Shown here in pieces: positions 20,763-28,918 of a stretch of DNA of 32,461 nucleotides. The notes beneath the pieces were generated by a model that saw only the letters and a program-made list of their open reading frames with translations, was not told the origin of the DNA and did not search any database. The DNA lies in the IMG/VR virus record IMGVR_UViG_3300025151_000012, positions 1-32,461 of that record; one strand, written 5' to 3'. Every line of letters begins with the position of its first letter. Position 1 is the first letter of the stretch. Origin of the DNA: a virus. Position numbers and translations under genes: made by a program.

Positions 20763-22555
20763 TATGCACCCACCATTGCCTTACTAAAGCCGCCGCCTCT
20801 CATTCTAGCATCTGCCACGGCTGACTTTGCGGCATTACTAATTTGCGGCAGTAAATTAGCAATCTCTGCCCGTACGGTTTGCTGTACGCCTGTAGTGACA
20901 TTGATGTGCTGGACAACGGTAACACCACCGCCGCCAAGCTGGTCATTAGGCACAACGCGGCCTGTAGTGCTAGGGATGAATAGTTCTGGTCCCTTCTCAC
21001 CTACAATGGCAGGTCGCCCACCAGTTGCTACGCCTCCATTTGCGAACTGAGGCAGGCCACCACCTCCGCCGCCTGACGTTGTAGTGCCGCCGCCGCCACC
21101 TCCGCCGGTAATTGCGTTGAACGCTGCATCGACGAGGTACTTTTGAACAAGTATGCGAATCAGGCTGTCGATGACGCTTTTAGCCATAGACTTGATAGCG
21201 TCTGCAAAGTTTTTCGCGCCGGTAATTGCGTCAGTGAATGACTGCCCCAAACCTGTAATTGCTTGGTCAGCTAGATTTTCGAGTTGTGGCGTTAAGTCAC
21301 CAGCCAAGTCTCTTGTGCGCTTGAGGTTTTCTATAAATGTCTCAAGTGCTGTTGGCACAGTAATGTTAGATAGTGCCTCGCCTGTAGCCGTTGCGTCATT
21401 AGCAGTTTCTCTAACAACACCTGCAACGAGGCGCAATCCGTTGTATGTACTACTAAAGTCTATCTCGCCGATTTTCTCTAGCTGTGTACGCGTAAATTCG
21501 ATTGGCTCTAAATCGAAAGCCTCGAAGTTAAAAACCTCGGCAAAGCCCAGCTTTTGCAGTGCTGTGTCTATCAGCTTAGTGCCTTGCACTAGGACGTTTA
21601 GTTTGCGCTTGATGCCGTTAATCAAGACATCAAAAGCGGCGCCGATAACGTCAAACACTGGCATGACAAAATTAGCGGCTGTGATAACAGCATTGAATGC
21701 TAGTCGTGCCGCCTTAGCAAAACGCTCAAAGTTGTGGATAGTCGCGGCAATAAACTCAATGAAGTTAGCCGCCGCGTTAACAGCAAACTCTCTTACGCCA
21801 CCTTCTGAAGCAAATAACTGACTAGAGAAGTTGGTTAGTTCGTCTGCGGCAAATTTGATTGCTGGTGCAAGTGCGGCTGTAAACTGTGCGACTAAGCCTT
21901 TAGATACTGCAAAAAAGCGCGTTAGTGCATCGTTAGCATTTTCAACACCTTTGGCCGCGTCTGCTGACATCACAAGCCCGAGTGTTTTTGCTTCGCCGAG
22001 CATTTCAGACAATCCTTCGCGGCCCTGCGTAAGCATGTTTACTAACGCGGAGCCTTCAGAATCAAATAGCTTAAAAGCCAACCTAAGTGGATTTATGCCT
22101 TTCTGTTCCGCCTCTTGAAATGCGTCAGCCAAAACTAACATTTGCTGGTCTAGTGGTAGCTTTATAAGCTCACGCGCATCTACGTTTAATTCACGTAATG
22201 CGTCTTTTGCTTCACCTGTACCAACAGCCGCCTCTGACGCTCTACGAGTGAATCGCTGTAGCGCCATGTTCATTGTATTGATTTCGACGCCTGTTAAATC
22301 GCCAACATACTGTAAGGCACTTAATGCTTCGGTCGTCGTCCCTATTTTAGATGCCGTTTTAGCGAGGGCATCAGTAGCCTTCAAGGAGTTAGATATAAGC
22401 AGGCCAAGACCGCCAGCGCCTACAGCACCGACTAGCGCAGTCTTAAAGTTAAAGAATACTTTGGCGAGTTTGCCGAATGCGGCTTGTATTGACCGCAAAG
22501 CTTTTTGCGTTTGGTCAAACGCCTTGATGATAATGCTAACGGACTCAGTTGCCAT
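20762..22555 (-). CDS. Tape measure protein
   Basis: The 597-residue protein is long, helical and alanine-rich, with a TP901-type opening (SIIIKAFDQTQKALRSIQAA), hydrophobic stretches about 30-55 and 290-320, a glycine-rich linker (about 482-505) and a C-terminal GGVATGGRPAIVGEKGPELF motif characteristic of tape measures. It sets tail length, predicted near 90 nm at 1.5 angstrom per residue (family rule). Its ATG lies inside the last codons of the frameshifted GT frame. Confidence 0.92.
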   Translation of the reverse strand: MATESVSIIIKAFDQTQKALRSIQAAFGKLAKVFFNFKTALVGAVGAGGLGLLISNSLKATDALAKTASKIGTTTEALSALQYVGDLTGVEINTMNMALQRFTRRASEAAVGTGEAKDALRELNVDARELIKLPLDQQMLVLADAFQEAEQKGINPLRLAFKLFDSEGSALVNMLTQGREGLSEMLGEAKTLGLVMSADAAKGVENANDALTRFFAVSKGLVAQFTAALAPAIKFAADELTNFSSQLFASEGGVREFAVNAAANFIEFIAATIHNFERFAKAARLAFNAVITAANFVMPVFDVIGAAFDVLINGIKRKLNVLVQGTKLIDTALQKLGFAEVFNFEAFDLEPIEFTRTQLEKIGEIDFSSTYNGLRLVAGVVRETANDATATGEALSNITVPTALETFIENLKRTRDLAGDLTPQLENLADQAITGLGQSFTDAITGAKNFADAIKSMAKSVIDSLIRILVQKYLVDAAFNAITGGGGGGGTTTSGGGGGGLPQFANGGVATGGRPAIVGEKGPELFIPSTTGRVVPNDQLGGGGVTVVQHINVTTGVQQTVRAEIANLLPQISNAAKSAVADARMRGGGFSKAMVGA

Positions 22556-23038
22556 CTTTCGACTCGCTCATGATTTTGAAGTAAGCGAGCCACTCATGAA
22601 ACTCAGTAACCGATATTTGCTCTACTTCTTCAATCGTCTTGTGTAACCGATCAGCCAAGGCAATTAGATTAATCCGAGACTGATCGGCCCTCAGTTTTTT
22701 TCGACATCCTCGAACGGATCTATAGTTCCGAACATCTCATTAGCGATATGCGAAACCACGGTTGTCTCTTCGCCCATCAAGTCGATGCGATCCTCAGCCG
22801 AGGTAAACAGCTTGTCACCGTCTTTGCTCTCAGCCTTCATCAGAATCAGATCAACCATCGCGGAGATGCTTGGGTTCTGCATCACTTGAGGGTGTCGCTT
22901 CTGCAACTCGTTAAGGTCATAGCAGGTCAGAGGCCGACAGTACAAAACGAAATCGCCGTCACCGTCCCCCCATTCTGCAACGCTAATTTTACGACGCGAC
23001 CCCTTTCGGCGTGCTCGTAATTCTTTAGCGAGACCCAT
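22545..23038 (-). CDS. Tail assembly chaperone GT, -1 frameshift product
   Basis: The G-like frame ends GAA-AAA-AAC-TGA at 22691. The slippery heptamer A-AAA-AAC (22700-22694) allows a -1 shift, after which CTG (22694-22692) opens 49 further codons without stop, ending at 22545 over the tape-measure start. The added segment (LRADQSRINLIALADRLH... EFHEWLAYFKIM) has the FHEW-AYF pattern of T domains. The total is 164 residues. As in lambda gpG/gpGT, the minor fusion would bind tape measure and tube protein during assembly. Confidence 0.85.
22691..23038 (-). CDS. Tail assembly chaperone G
   Basis: The 115-residue protein starts GLAKELRARRKGSRRKISVA followed by WGDGDGDFVLYCRPLT, a common opening of siphovirus tail assembly chaperones, and ends FEDVEKN at the slippery site. 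It lies exactly between the tube and tape-measure genes. Its stop codon ends the unshifted frame. The ATG shares its A with the tube gene stop (1-nt overlap). Confidence 0.85.
   Translation of the reverse strand: MGLAKELRARRKGSRRKISVAEWGDGDGDFVLYCRPLTCYDLNELQKRHPQVMQNPSISAMVDLILMKAESKDGDKLFTSAEDRIDLMGEETTVVSHIANEMFGTIDPFEDVEKN
22694..22700 (-). promoter_or_regulatory. -1 ribosomal frameshift slippery site A-AAA-AAC
   Basis: On the minus strand the heptamer AAAAAAC in frame A-AAA-AAC sits one codon before the TGA of the G-like gene, the canonical X-XXY-YYZ arrangement. The same position and logic are seen in lambda G/GT, although the lambda heptamer differs (GGGAAAG). Confidence 0.88.
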
Positions 23039-23439
23039 TAGTTAGTCGCTTCTGTGATCGCGCCCGAACACTGGATACTGAAAGACGCCTCGACTAGGCC
23101 GTCATAAGACGCTGAGACTGTCTTAGCAGTTACCAAGCCGCCGCCTGAGTAATACTTTTCGCCTGTGCCGGTGCCTGTTGGGTGGATCTCCCAATCAATA
23201 TCTACGGCAGTATCGAGGATCAACTGCTGTGCGTCTGAGTCATCCCACAACGCGTCGATAGTCAACGTCGCGTCTGTAAGGCTGCCAAGGTACGACTTAA
23301 CAGTGTCGCCCATCACAGTGTCTTCGATTGTGTCCGCAGTCTCGTCGATCGAGAATGATCGAACCTCGCCGACTGCCGCAACTGAGCCGCCGTTAGCAGC
23401 AATCTTAACGACACCGCTTGAGCCTTTATGTGTAGCCAT
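23038..23439 (-). CDS. Major tail (tube) protein
   Basis: The 133-residue protein has the opening MATHKGSSGVVKIAANGGSV, then EVRSFSIDETADTIEDTVMG and LTIDALWDDSDAQQ, a compact beta-barrel pattern typical of small siphovirus tube proteins. It sits between the tail terminator and chaperone genes. It polymerises in hexameric rings along the tape measure. Confidence 0.85.
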   Translation of the reverse strand: MATHKGSSGVVKIAANGGSVAAVGEVRSFSIDETADTIEDTVMGDTVKSYLGSLTDATLTIDALWDDSDAQQLILDTAVDIDWEIHPTGTGTGEKYYSGGGLVTAKTVSASYDGLVEASFSIQCSGAITEATN

Positions 23440-23451
23440 GTGTTTTCTCCC

Positions 23452-23883
23452 TTACGCGTCACCGCGTGTATATGAGTAAAGAATCTGAACGGTAACGATA
23501 ACGCCGCCAATGGGGTCTATTGTACCATCATCCACCTCAACGCTGATAACCTGCGTGTCTACTGCGTGACCTCCACGCGTTCGATCCTCGTCGAGCTTTT
23601 CATCAATAGCCTCTGCAATCTGGTTGCGGGCTGTGTCAATGTTCTTGTGCTTAACAAAGCAAACAAGCTCGTAGTCGATCGTGCCGTGCCTGCTTGTCAT
23701 GCTACCGCCGAGGCTCGCGTCTTCTCGCGTCTCGTTAGCTGTGCGTACTAAGATAGCCGGAAACTGTGCGTTTGACAGCTTGTCGAAGTCAAAAGGCTCG
23801 CGCGTCACCTTCTTAACTTTAGGTGTCGTGATCGCTTGCAGGGTCGTCACTAGGTTCTTTGCGATGTTCTCTCTCACGCTCAT
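23452..23883 (-). CDS. Tail terminator protein
   Basis: The 143-residue protein starts MSVRENIAKNLVTTLQAI and includes FPAILVRTANETRED and YELVCFVKHKN-D-ARNQIAEAIDEKLDED, the alternating strand/helix pattern of gpU-like terminators. The final strand (GGVIVTVQILYSYTRGDA) is characteristic. It overlaps the upstream gene by 4 nt and lies directly before the tube gene. It caps the completed tail. Confidence 0.75.
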   Translation of the reverse strand: MSVRENIAKNLVTTLQAITTPKVKKVTREPFDFDKLSNAQFPAILVRTANETREDASLGGSMTSRHGTIDYELVCFVKHKNIDTARNQIAEAIDEKLDEDRTRGGHAVDTQVISVEVDDGTIDPIGGVIVTVQILYSYTRGDA

Positions 23884-24311
23884 AACTTAAGCCCCTTAAA
23901 GTACGCATCACGTATAGCGCGGGTATCGCCCCTGTTTAGGCCAAAGAACGGACGACTGCGATTGTTGAGCGCCGCTTTGTTTGACTCTGCTCTGCTGTCG
24001 AAGTAAATCAAGCCGTCTTGACCACGCAAGCCTGACTGCATCGACTTACGCATACGACCTGTGAATATAAGCTTAACCTTATCGACCTGTCTGCCCTTGC
24101 TTTTACGAAACCCTTTATAGGCTTCTGAGTACGGACGAAACGGTTGCTCGTGTATGTCTAAGCCTAGACTCGTGCGCTTCTGTATGCGGTTTAAGCCTTC
24201 TGCTGCCGCTTTGCGCATTGCTCGCTTGTGGTTCTGTGTAAACGTGCGCCCTAGCTTCTGCACTATTTTGCGCAGATCACGGGGCTTCGTGTCGATGCTA
24301 ACTGTAATCAT
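23880..24311 (-). CDS. Tail-completion/virion morphogenesis protein (HK97 gp10 / Mu G-like)
   Basis: This 143-residue basic protein contains an N-terminal helical segment (RKIVQKLGRTFTQNHKRAMR), a mid KSKGRQVDKVKLIFTGRMRKS motif (F-TG-x-M-x-x-S) and a C-terminal SRPFFGL motif, as in phage virion-morphogenesis proteins that join head and tail. It overlaps the genes on both sides by 4 nt and occupies the usual place between the adaptor and terminator. Confidence 0.75.
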   Translation of the reverse strand: MITVSIDTKPRDLRKIVQKLGRTFTQNHKRAMRKAAAEGLNRIQKRTSLGLDIHEQPFRPYSEAYKGFRKSKGRQVDKVKLIFTGRMRKSMQSGLRGQDGLIYFDSRAESNKAALNNRSRPFFGLNRGDTRAIRDAYFKGLKL

Positions 24312-24721
24312 CGGTCAAGACGGTTCAGAGCGATTGGCTCTTTCTCTTTGTTGGATACAGACCCGTCGTCGTTTGCGTCGTACTCCACGCCGTCTTGGAA
24401 TACAGCGTCAAGCTCCTCGCCATAACGTGCCTTGTAGAAGTCGATCATTTGCAAAAAGCGGTCGTCGTCTACCCAGTTAGTTAGCTGCGGTAACGCGTAC
24501 TTCCACAACACAAGGTAAGCACTAGCGCGTGTCCATTGTGCTTCTGTCAGATAGCTAGCATCCATCTCGCCAGCAATGCCCTTGCGATGCCACCATCTAT
24601 TGCGGATTTCACGCTCAACGTCAGCCTGCGCTTTGGCGTGCTCGTCGGTAAACGCTGGTATCCCAAGTTCAAAGATGTCAGGGACAATCGCCTCTAAATC
24701 GTTGTCGGTACTAAATGCCAT
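24308..24721 (-). CDS. Head-tail adaptor (connector) protein
   Basis: This 137-residue acidic helical protein has IPAFTDEHAKAQADVEREIR, LTRA-like WTRASAYLVLWKYALPQL and FYKARYGEELDAVFQDGVEYD, followed by the typical acidic, polar tail (DANDDGSVSNKEKEPIALNR). Proteins of this kind, right after the capsid gene, form the connector ring under the portal (Ad1/gp6-type). Confidence 0.75.
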   Translation of the reverse strand: MAFSTDNDLEAIVPDIFELGIPAFTDEHAKAQADVEREIRNRWWHRKGIAGEMDASYLTEAQWTRASAYLVLWKYALPQLTNWVDDDRFLQMIDFYKARYGEELDAVFQDGVEYDANDDGSVSNKEKEPIALNRLDR

Positions 24722-24725
24722 GTCG

Positions 24726-25004
24726 TCACCACTTTACCTTTGCCGCCCAATACACCGCATCTAAGGGCGTGGCGTTGCGTAAGTTTTTCTCGTGTCTTGC
24801 ATACCAAGCCGCTCGCATAGCCTTGTCGCGTGCAGACTCACCGTCGCGTGGTGGGTAAGTCTTCGCGCCTTTAGCGCCAAATCTAATCAGCTTGATCGTG
24901 CCTTTGTAGCGAGCCAATACCGCGTGCGATTTGTTCGGATGCCGTGGCGTGCGCTTTGCCACGTTGTAATCCTCGAACCGTTCACCGCGATAAGTAACTG
25001 CCAT
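24726..25004 (-). CDS. Conserved small phage protein, 92 aa
   Basis: This is a basic protein with VLARYKGTIKLIRFGAKGAK, then TYPPRDGESARDKAMRAAWY-ARHEKNL and AVYWAAKVKW at the end. The pattern 'FG..G...YP....ar..raWyaRH' is shared by short proteins in many aquatic phages and is linked to head completion by position. The function is unknown. It lies between the capsid terminator and the adaptor gene. Confidence 0.7.
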   Translation of the reverse strand: MAVTYRGERFEDYNVAKRTPRHPNKSHAVLARYKGTIKLIRFGAKGAKTYPPRDGESARDKAMRAAWYARHEKNLRNATPLDAVYWAAKVKW

Positions 25005-25018
25005 GTAAACCTCAAAGT

Positions 25019-25038
25019 AAAACGGGGCCGAAGCCCCG
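25019..25038 (-). terminator. Terminator immediately after the capsid gene
   Basis: On the minus strand CGGGGC-TTCG-GCCCCG (25038-25023) with a UUCG loop is followed by four T. It begins 8 nt after the capsid stop. A partial terminator here would give more capsid mRNA than mRNA for downstream connectors and tail, the usual arrangement in phages. Confidence 0.85.
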
Positions 25039-25045
25039 TGAGAGC

Positions 25046-25882
25046 TTAGAGAGTAGCGTCAAAGAACATCTCAACACCGTAGCTGTCGTCAAGCTCTGCA
25101 ACGCCGTAAACGGCAGTCGCGTTAAGCTCGAAGGCACGGAGTGAAGCATTACGCTCTGTCTCAAGGTTGAACTCGCTCTTCATAGCGATGACCATTGCCT
25201 CTGGTACGAACACACAGCCCTTCGCGTCACCGTTGCCGTCAACAGTGATGTTGGCCGACTGGTATACGTCGATGCCTGCGATTGAACCTACAAAGCCCTG
25301 ACGCATTGCCTCGTTTTGAAGGTCGCCGCCGTTGGGGTTTGCAAAGGTGTTGGTCAGGTTAGCTGACAACTGGTAAGCGTGGTATGGGTGTACCACTGCC
25401 ACAGGTGTGCCAACTGCTTTTGCGTTACGCAGAGTCGCCGCCGCTTTGAAGAAATCAGCCGCAGTGACTTCTGTGCCTGCACCACCCAAAGAGGTAGAGA
25501 AGCCATCAAACAACGCGATGAGGTCGGTGTCGATCTTAGTAGCGATTGCGTTACCAAGAACAGTGCCAAGCTCCTGCGCTACGTTGCCAGAGCCGTATGC
25601 CGCCATGTCAGTCATAACGACTTGCGCACCAACTTCTGCAACAGTTGCTGTGACGCTAGTAGTCGCAACTTCTGTCGCTGACATATCAGTGCCTTCAGTC
25701 AAAGCCGCCGCGGAGATTGCAGGATACTTAGGGATCTGGATAGTTTTGCCAGCAACACCAGCGATGTCGTGACGTGTAACCAAGCCAAGAACAAGTGCGT
25801 TCTCAACGGCGGTATGACGAGCTTGGAGTATGATATTTGCGAACAAATCGTCCAAGGTTGAGCTAGTTGTTTCGTTTGCCAT
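25046..25882 (-). CDS. Major capsid protein (HK97 fold)
   Basis: The 278-residue protein has the HK97-like arrangement: N-terminal arm (TLDDLFANIILQARHTAVEN), an LTEGTDMSATEV E-loop region, ATVAEVGAQVVMTDMA, a P-domain helix with LGTVLGNAIATKIDTDLIAL, the AVVHPYHAYQL strand and a C-terminal FELNATAVYGVAELDDSYGV segment. It follows the scaffold gene and has no maturation protease beside it. GAGG lies 9 nt before the ATG. The hairpin after it supports high expression. Confidence 0.9.
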   Translation of the reverse strand: MANETTSSTLDDLFANIILQARHTAVENALVLGLVTRHDIAGVAGKTIQIPKYPAISAAALTEGTDMSATEVATTSVTATVAEVGAQVVMTDMAAYGSGNVAQELGTVLGNAIATKIDTDLIALFDGFSTSLGGAGTEVTAADFFKAAATLRNAKAVGTPVAVVHPYHAYQLSANLTNTFANPNGGDLQNEAMRQGFVGSIAGIDVYQSANITVDGNGDAKGCVFVPEAMVIAMKSEFNLETERNASLRAFELNATAVYGVAELDDSYGVEMFFDATL

Positions 25883-25907
25883 AATAAATAGCCTCGTAAG
25901 TTAGATA

Positions 25908-26579
25908 TTAAATTTTGCCTGCTAACTTCATCTCGCGATAAAGCCGCTGACCTTCGTCGCCCATTGCGAGCATATCCGAATAACTTAAGGGCTTATTCGT
26001 AGAACCACCACCCACTGCACCTTGTGAACCAGCGCCACCAGATGACGCCTTTACGAAATGCGGGTTTGCGGTCAAGAAATCTCCAACAAGCTGATCCACC
26101 GACAGTGGCTCGCCTTGGTCGTTGTATCGTGGCGTACCGTTCGCATCGTATACCTCTGCGGTGCCGTCTTCAGACAGCCGAACTGACCCACGTAGCAACT
26201 GACTGACTTGCTCTGCCGAAACTGCATTGTTCCGACTTGCCGCTGTCAATAGCGCCCCGTCTACCAATTGGCTTTCGAGACGGTGCTTGTATGTAAGTAT
26301 TTCTTGATCTTTCTTTTGGACGGTCGCTTTTAGGATCTCCTCAAACTCGCCACGCTCTTTCTGCTTCTCAACTTCGGCGTCTGCCTCACGTTGCAAAAGC
26401 TGTTTAGCCTTGTCGAGATCAAGTCCTTCTAGTCGCTTGTCGTATTGTCGCTTAGTGCGAGCAACACGGTCGGCCACTATGCGGTCGAGTTCCTCCTGTG
26501 TGAACGTCTTTACATCCTGAACTTCTGGCGTTTCCGCTACGGCTTCAGTTACCGCGTCATCCATGATTTCATCGCTCAT
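25908..26579 (-). CDS. Capsid scaffold protein (DUF4355-like)
   Basis: The 223-residue protein is acidic at the N-terminus (EIMDDAVTEAVAETPEVQDV), then FTQEELDRIVADRVARTKRQ, a long charged coiled-coil (about 45-105), and a polar, glycine/serine-rich C-terminus. This is the DUF4355/gp20-type scaffold that directs procapsid assembly. It is followed by the capsid gene after 25 nt. Confidence 0.85.
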   Translation of the reverse strand: MSDEIMDDAVTEAVAETPEVQDVKTFTQEELDRIVADRVARTKRQYDKRLEGLDLDKAKQLLQREADAEVEKQKERGEFEEILKATVQKKDQEILTYKHRLESQLVDGALLTAASRNNAVSAEQVSQLLRGSVRLSEDGTAEVYDANGTPRYNDQGEPLSVDQLVGDFLTANPHFVKASSGGAGSQGAVGGGSTNKPLSYSDMLAMGDEGQRLYREMKLAGKI

Positions 26580-26618
26580 GTTGCGTATCCTCTTTCGAGT
26601 AGGGTTAATTGTATCAAA

Positions 26619-26669
26619 TCAGCGTGACTTGCGCTTTTTCTTGCGCTTGTCTTTCTTGTGGTACGGCAT
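26619..26669 (-). CDS. Tiny lysine/arginine-rich peptide, 16 aa
   Basis: A 17-codon frame (ATG 26669-26667, TGA 26619-26621) encodes MPYHKKDKRKKKRKSR. AGGAG stands 7 nt before the ATG and it occupies the 100-bp gap between MuF and scaffold. Ten of 16 residues are K or R. Comparable short basic peptides occur next to head genes in aquatic phages and could bind DNA or capsid. It could also be chance, but the strong ribosome site and gap fit argue for translation. Confidence 0.5.
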   Translation of the reverse strand: MPYHKKDKRKKKRKSR

Positions 26670-26679
26670 GTCGTTTCTC

Positions 26680-27420
26680 CTATTCAGGTACAGGCACCCA
26701 CCAATGGCGGCAGTTGTAGCCGCCCCTTACACGGAATGGATCGCCAGAGCGTTTACCCTGCCACGAGTCATCCCATATCTCATAAATCTCGTCTGTCGTG
26801 TACTCGTTGCCGACGTGCCGCTGACAGAAGGGTCGCGTCGTCTCAATCGTATCACCCTCGTAGCGAAACTTAGTAATGCCCGCTTCTGCCGCCGCTGCCT
26901 GCTGTATCGACGAACTAAACTCGAAAAGCGAGTCGTGCAGTATGGTCTTGGAGTGCCGCGCTAGTGTTGAGTCGAGCAGGTTGTTCATCTCTGCAAGGCT
27001 GGCACTAAACGGCGTGCCGACTACAGTGTTGTTGTATACCTGCTGATACAGCGCCTCGACAAACTCGTCTGCCAGTTGCTCGTGGCCCGTAAAGCTAAAC
27101 TGCTGAAGCTGACCAATTACCGACTGCGGTACACGGAAAGCCGCAAACTGCTCCATAAACTCTTGTGTCAGTTCTACTGCCTGCGGGTACTCACGGATGA
27201 TTGCGTCGATCTCTGCAAGGAACTCTGCTCGGACAATGCCGTCAAGCTCTGCTCGTAGGGCAAGCGCCGCATCTAGGTCAAACAGTACGCCATCACGTAA
27301 CGGTAAGCCTGCAAGCGCGTCTGTCAGCCTGCGCTGTAGTGCAGTAATAGCCTGTGCCAATCTGCGCTCATGCGGATCGGCAATGCTGTTTAGCCTACTG
27401 AGTAGCTCGTCACTGTCCAT
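26680..27420 (-). CDS. MuF-like minor head (head morphogenesis) protein
   Basis: This 246-residue protein has a helical, leucine-rich N-terminus (about 1-190) and a C-terminal MuF motif: RPFCQRHVGNEYTTDEI, then IWDDSWQGKRSGDPF-RVRGGYNCRHWWVPV. The CRH...YNCRHWW pattern is diagnostic of Mu gpF/SPP1 gp7 C-termini. It probably associates with the portal inside the head and may aid DNA injection. It overlaps the portal gene by 11 nt. Confidence 0.88.
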   Translation of the reverse strand: MDSDELLSRLNSIADPHERRLAQAITALQRRLTDALAGLPLRDGVLFDLDAALALRAELDGIVRAEFLAEIDAIIREYPQAVELTQEFMEQFAAFRVPQSVIGQLQQFSFTGHEQLADEFVEALYQQVYNNTVVGTPFSASLAEMNNLLDSTLARHSKTILHDSLFEFSSSIQQAAAAEAGITKFRYEGDTIETTRPFCQRHVGNEYTTDEIYEIWDDSWQGKRSGDPFRVRGGYNCRHWWVPVPE

Positions 27421-28918
27421 TGGTCAGCGTTTGTATCGGCTCTACTAGCTGGTCGCCGCCAGCAATCTCTTCAAGCCCGATCTTCTCACGCACTTCGTTA
27501 GGCGTAACCATTCCGCTGTCGATGTGGTACTTGTAGATTTGCGTCTCTTTCGCAAAGTCACCGACTGCCGTTGTAGCTGTCTCGATCTCCTCGTGTGACT
27601 GAGCAAGCACGCTGTCATCGAGCACAAGGTCAGCAATCTTCTTGTCGATTTCTCGAAGCAAGGTGACTGACTTAACGCCGCTGGCTCGCGTCTGCTGTAG
27701 GAATCGAAGCTCTGAGTCGTAGTCGCGGATGTCAAAGCTGTCAGGGTAGTCAATTTCGACCTCGTGCAACGGATGACCCTGCCACGTACACCACAACTGC
27801 CATAACTGCTCTTCAGCCAACTCAAGGATGTCGGCTTTCTCTGAAAGCTTGGCATTAAGCATTTGAAACTCTGTCTGCATAGCCACGCCTGACTGCGTGA
27901 TTGCCTCTGTGCCGCGCACTGCGCCCATATGAGCCATCCTATTGATCGACTCGATTTTGTCTGTGATAGAGGCTCTGATCGCGTCTAGGTTAGCGCCAGA
28001 GGGTTGCATCTGGTAAGGGCGTAAACCTGCGTCCATGTCGTCGCTGATATTGATGACAGCGCCAGCACCTGCACTTGCGTCGGTGTCGTATGTCTTAACG
28101 AGCGTCGGATGGTTAGAGATCCGAATCAACTGCTCGATCTCTGATAGCTCTTGGTAAATGGCCTGTTGCATGTAGGCGATGTCAGATATGTCACTCACAC
28201 CCATGCCACGCACGATTGATCGGTTAGACGGTAAATGCACTGCGGGTATCTTGCCGATAGGGTTATCAACCACCTCGACTGTGCTTGCATCGCTACCGTT
28301 GTATCGGACTAGCTCAATCCTGTCCTTGTACCAGATACGGAAATACGTTTCTGTCGTCGTGCCGTCAATGCGGTTAATCGACTCGCGCACCTTCATGTAG
28401 GTCAACTCATGGCGACCGCTAGGCATACGCTCGTACTTCCAATCGTAGACGTTCTCAGGCGTGATCAGTGTGACGTATGGACGGATCTCTTGATCTAGCT
28501 CTTCTGCCCTTGTGCCTGCTGACGACTGCGGCTTATCGAGCATGATCCAGACGTGGCCGTAAACGCTCGACCATATCTGCGCCTCGCGCATAAAGCTGTT
28601 GAAGTTTTGGCCGTCAAGATTGGCGTCTTTCATGAACGCCTCTAGGTCAGCACTGCCCTCCATCTGCTGGAAGTTGCGCGTTGGCGGTAAGCGCCAAAGA
28701 AATGACGAGTAGACGTGTACGACGTTACGGCAGTGGTTGTCGAGCGGTGTAAGCTCTAGCCGTCGTGCGTAGGCGTTCTTGTCCTCGTTGAGGTAGTCAG
28801 TCAGATATCGACCATCACGGTAATCCTGTCCCCCCATGTAGCTCCTGACGTAGAACTCCCATCTTGCAATGTTGTTCTCGTAGTCGGGGTGTTGGTATTC
28901 AATATCTTCGTAATACAT
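27410..28918 (-). CDS. Portal protein (DUF4055-like)
   Basis: The 502-residue protein begins HPDYENNIARWEFYVRSYMG and includes YLNEDKNAYARRLELTPLDN, NVVHVYSSFLWRLPP, GRHELTYMKVRE and a QFLSEKADIL-like helical crown (LNAKLSEKADILELAEEQLW). The order after TerL and the W-x-x-x-x-G...Y...RA-type opening match DUF4055 portal proteins, which form the dodecameric DNA channel. The gene starts 1 nt after the terminase stop. Confidence 0.85.
   Translation of the reverse strand: MYYEDIEYQHPDYENNIARWEFYVRSYMGGQDYRDGRYLTDYLNEDKNAYARRLELTPLDNHCRNVVHVYSSFLWRLPPTRNFQQMEGSADLEAFMKDANLDGQNFNSFMREAQIWSSVYGHVWIMLDKPQSSAGTRAEELDQEIRPYVTLITPENVYDWKYERMPSGRHELTYMKVRESINRIDGTTTETYFRIWYKDRIELVRYNGSDASTVEVVDNPIGKIPAVHLPSNRSIVRGMGVSDISDIAYMQQAIYQELSEIEQLIRISNHPTLVKTYDTDASAGAGAVINISDDMDAGLRPYQMQPSGANLDAIRASITDKIESINRMAHMGAVRGTEAITQSGVAMQTEFQMLNAKLSEKADILELAEEQLWQLWCTWQGHPLHEVEIDYPDSFDIRDYDSELRFLQQTRASGVKSVTLLREIDKKIADLVLDDSVLAQSHEEIETATTAVGDFAKETQIYKYHIDSGMVTPNEVREKIGLEEIAGGDQLVEPIQTLTNGQ

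Noticed and set aside
21153-21821. 222-codon open frame opposite the tape measure gene
   Set aside because: It is complementary to an alanine-rich gene, which creates long antisense frames. It lacks a ribosome site and a family match.
25790-25806. GAAC-N6-GTTC palindrome in the capsid gene as an operator
   Set aside because: It is inside a highly conserved coding region and not near any promoter-like sequence.
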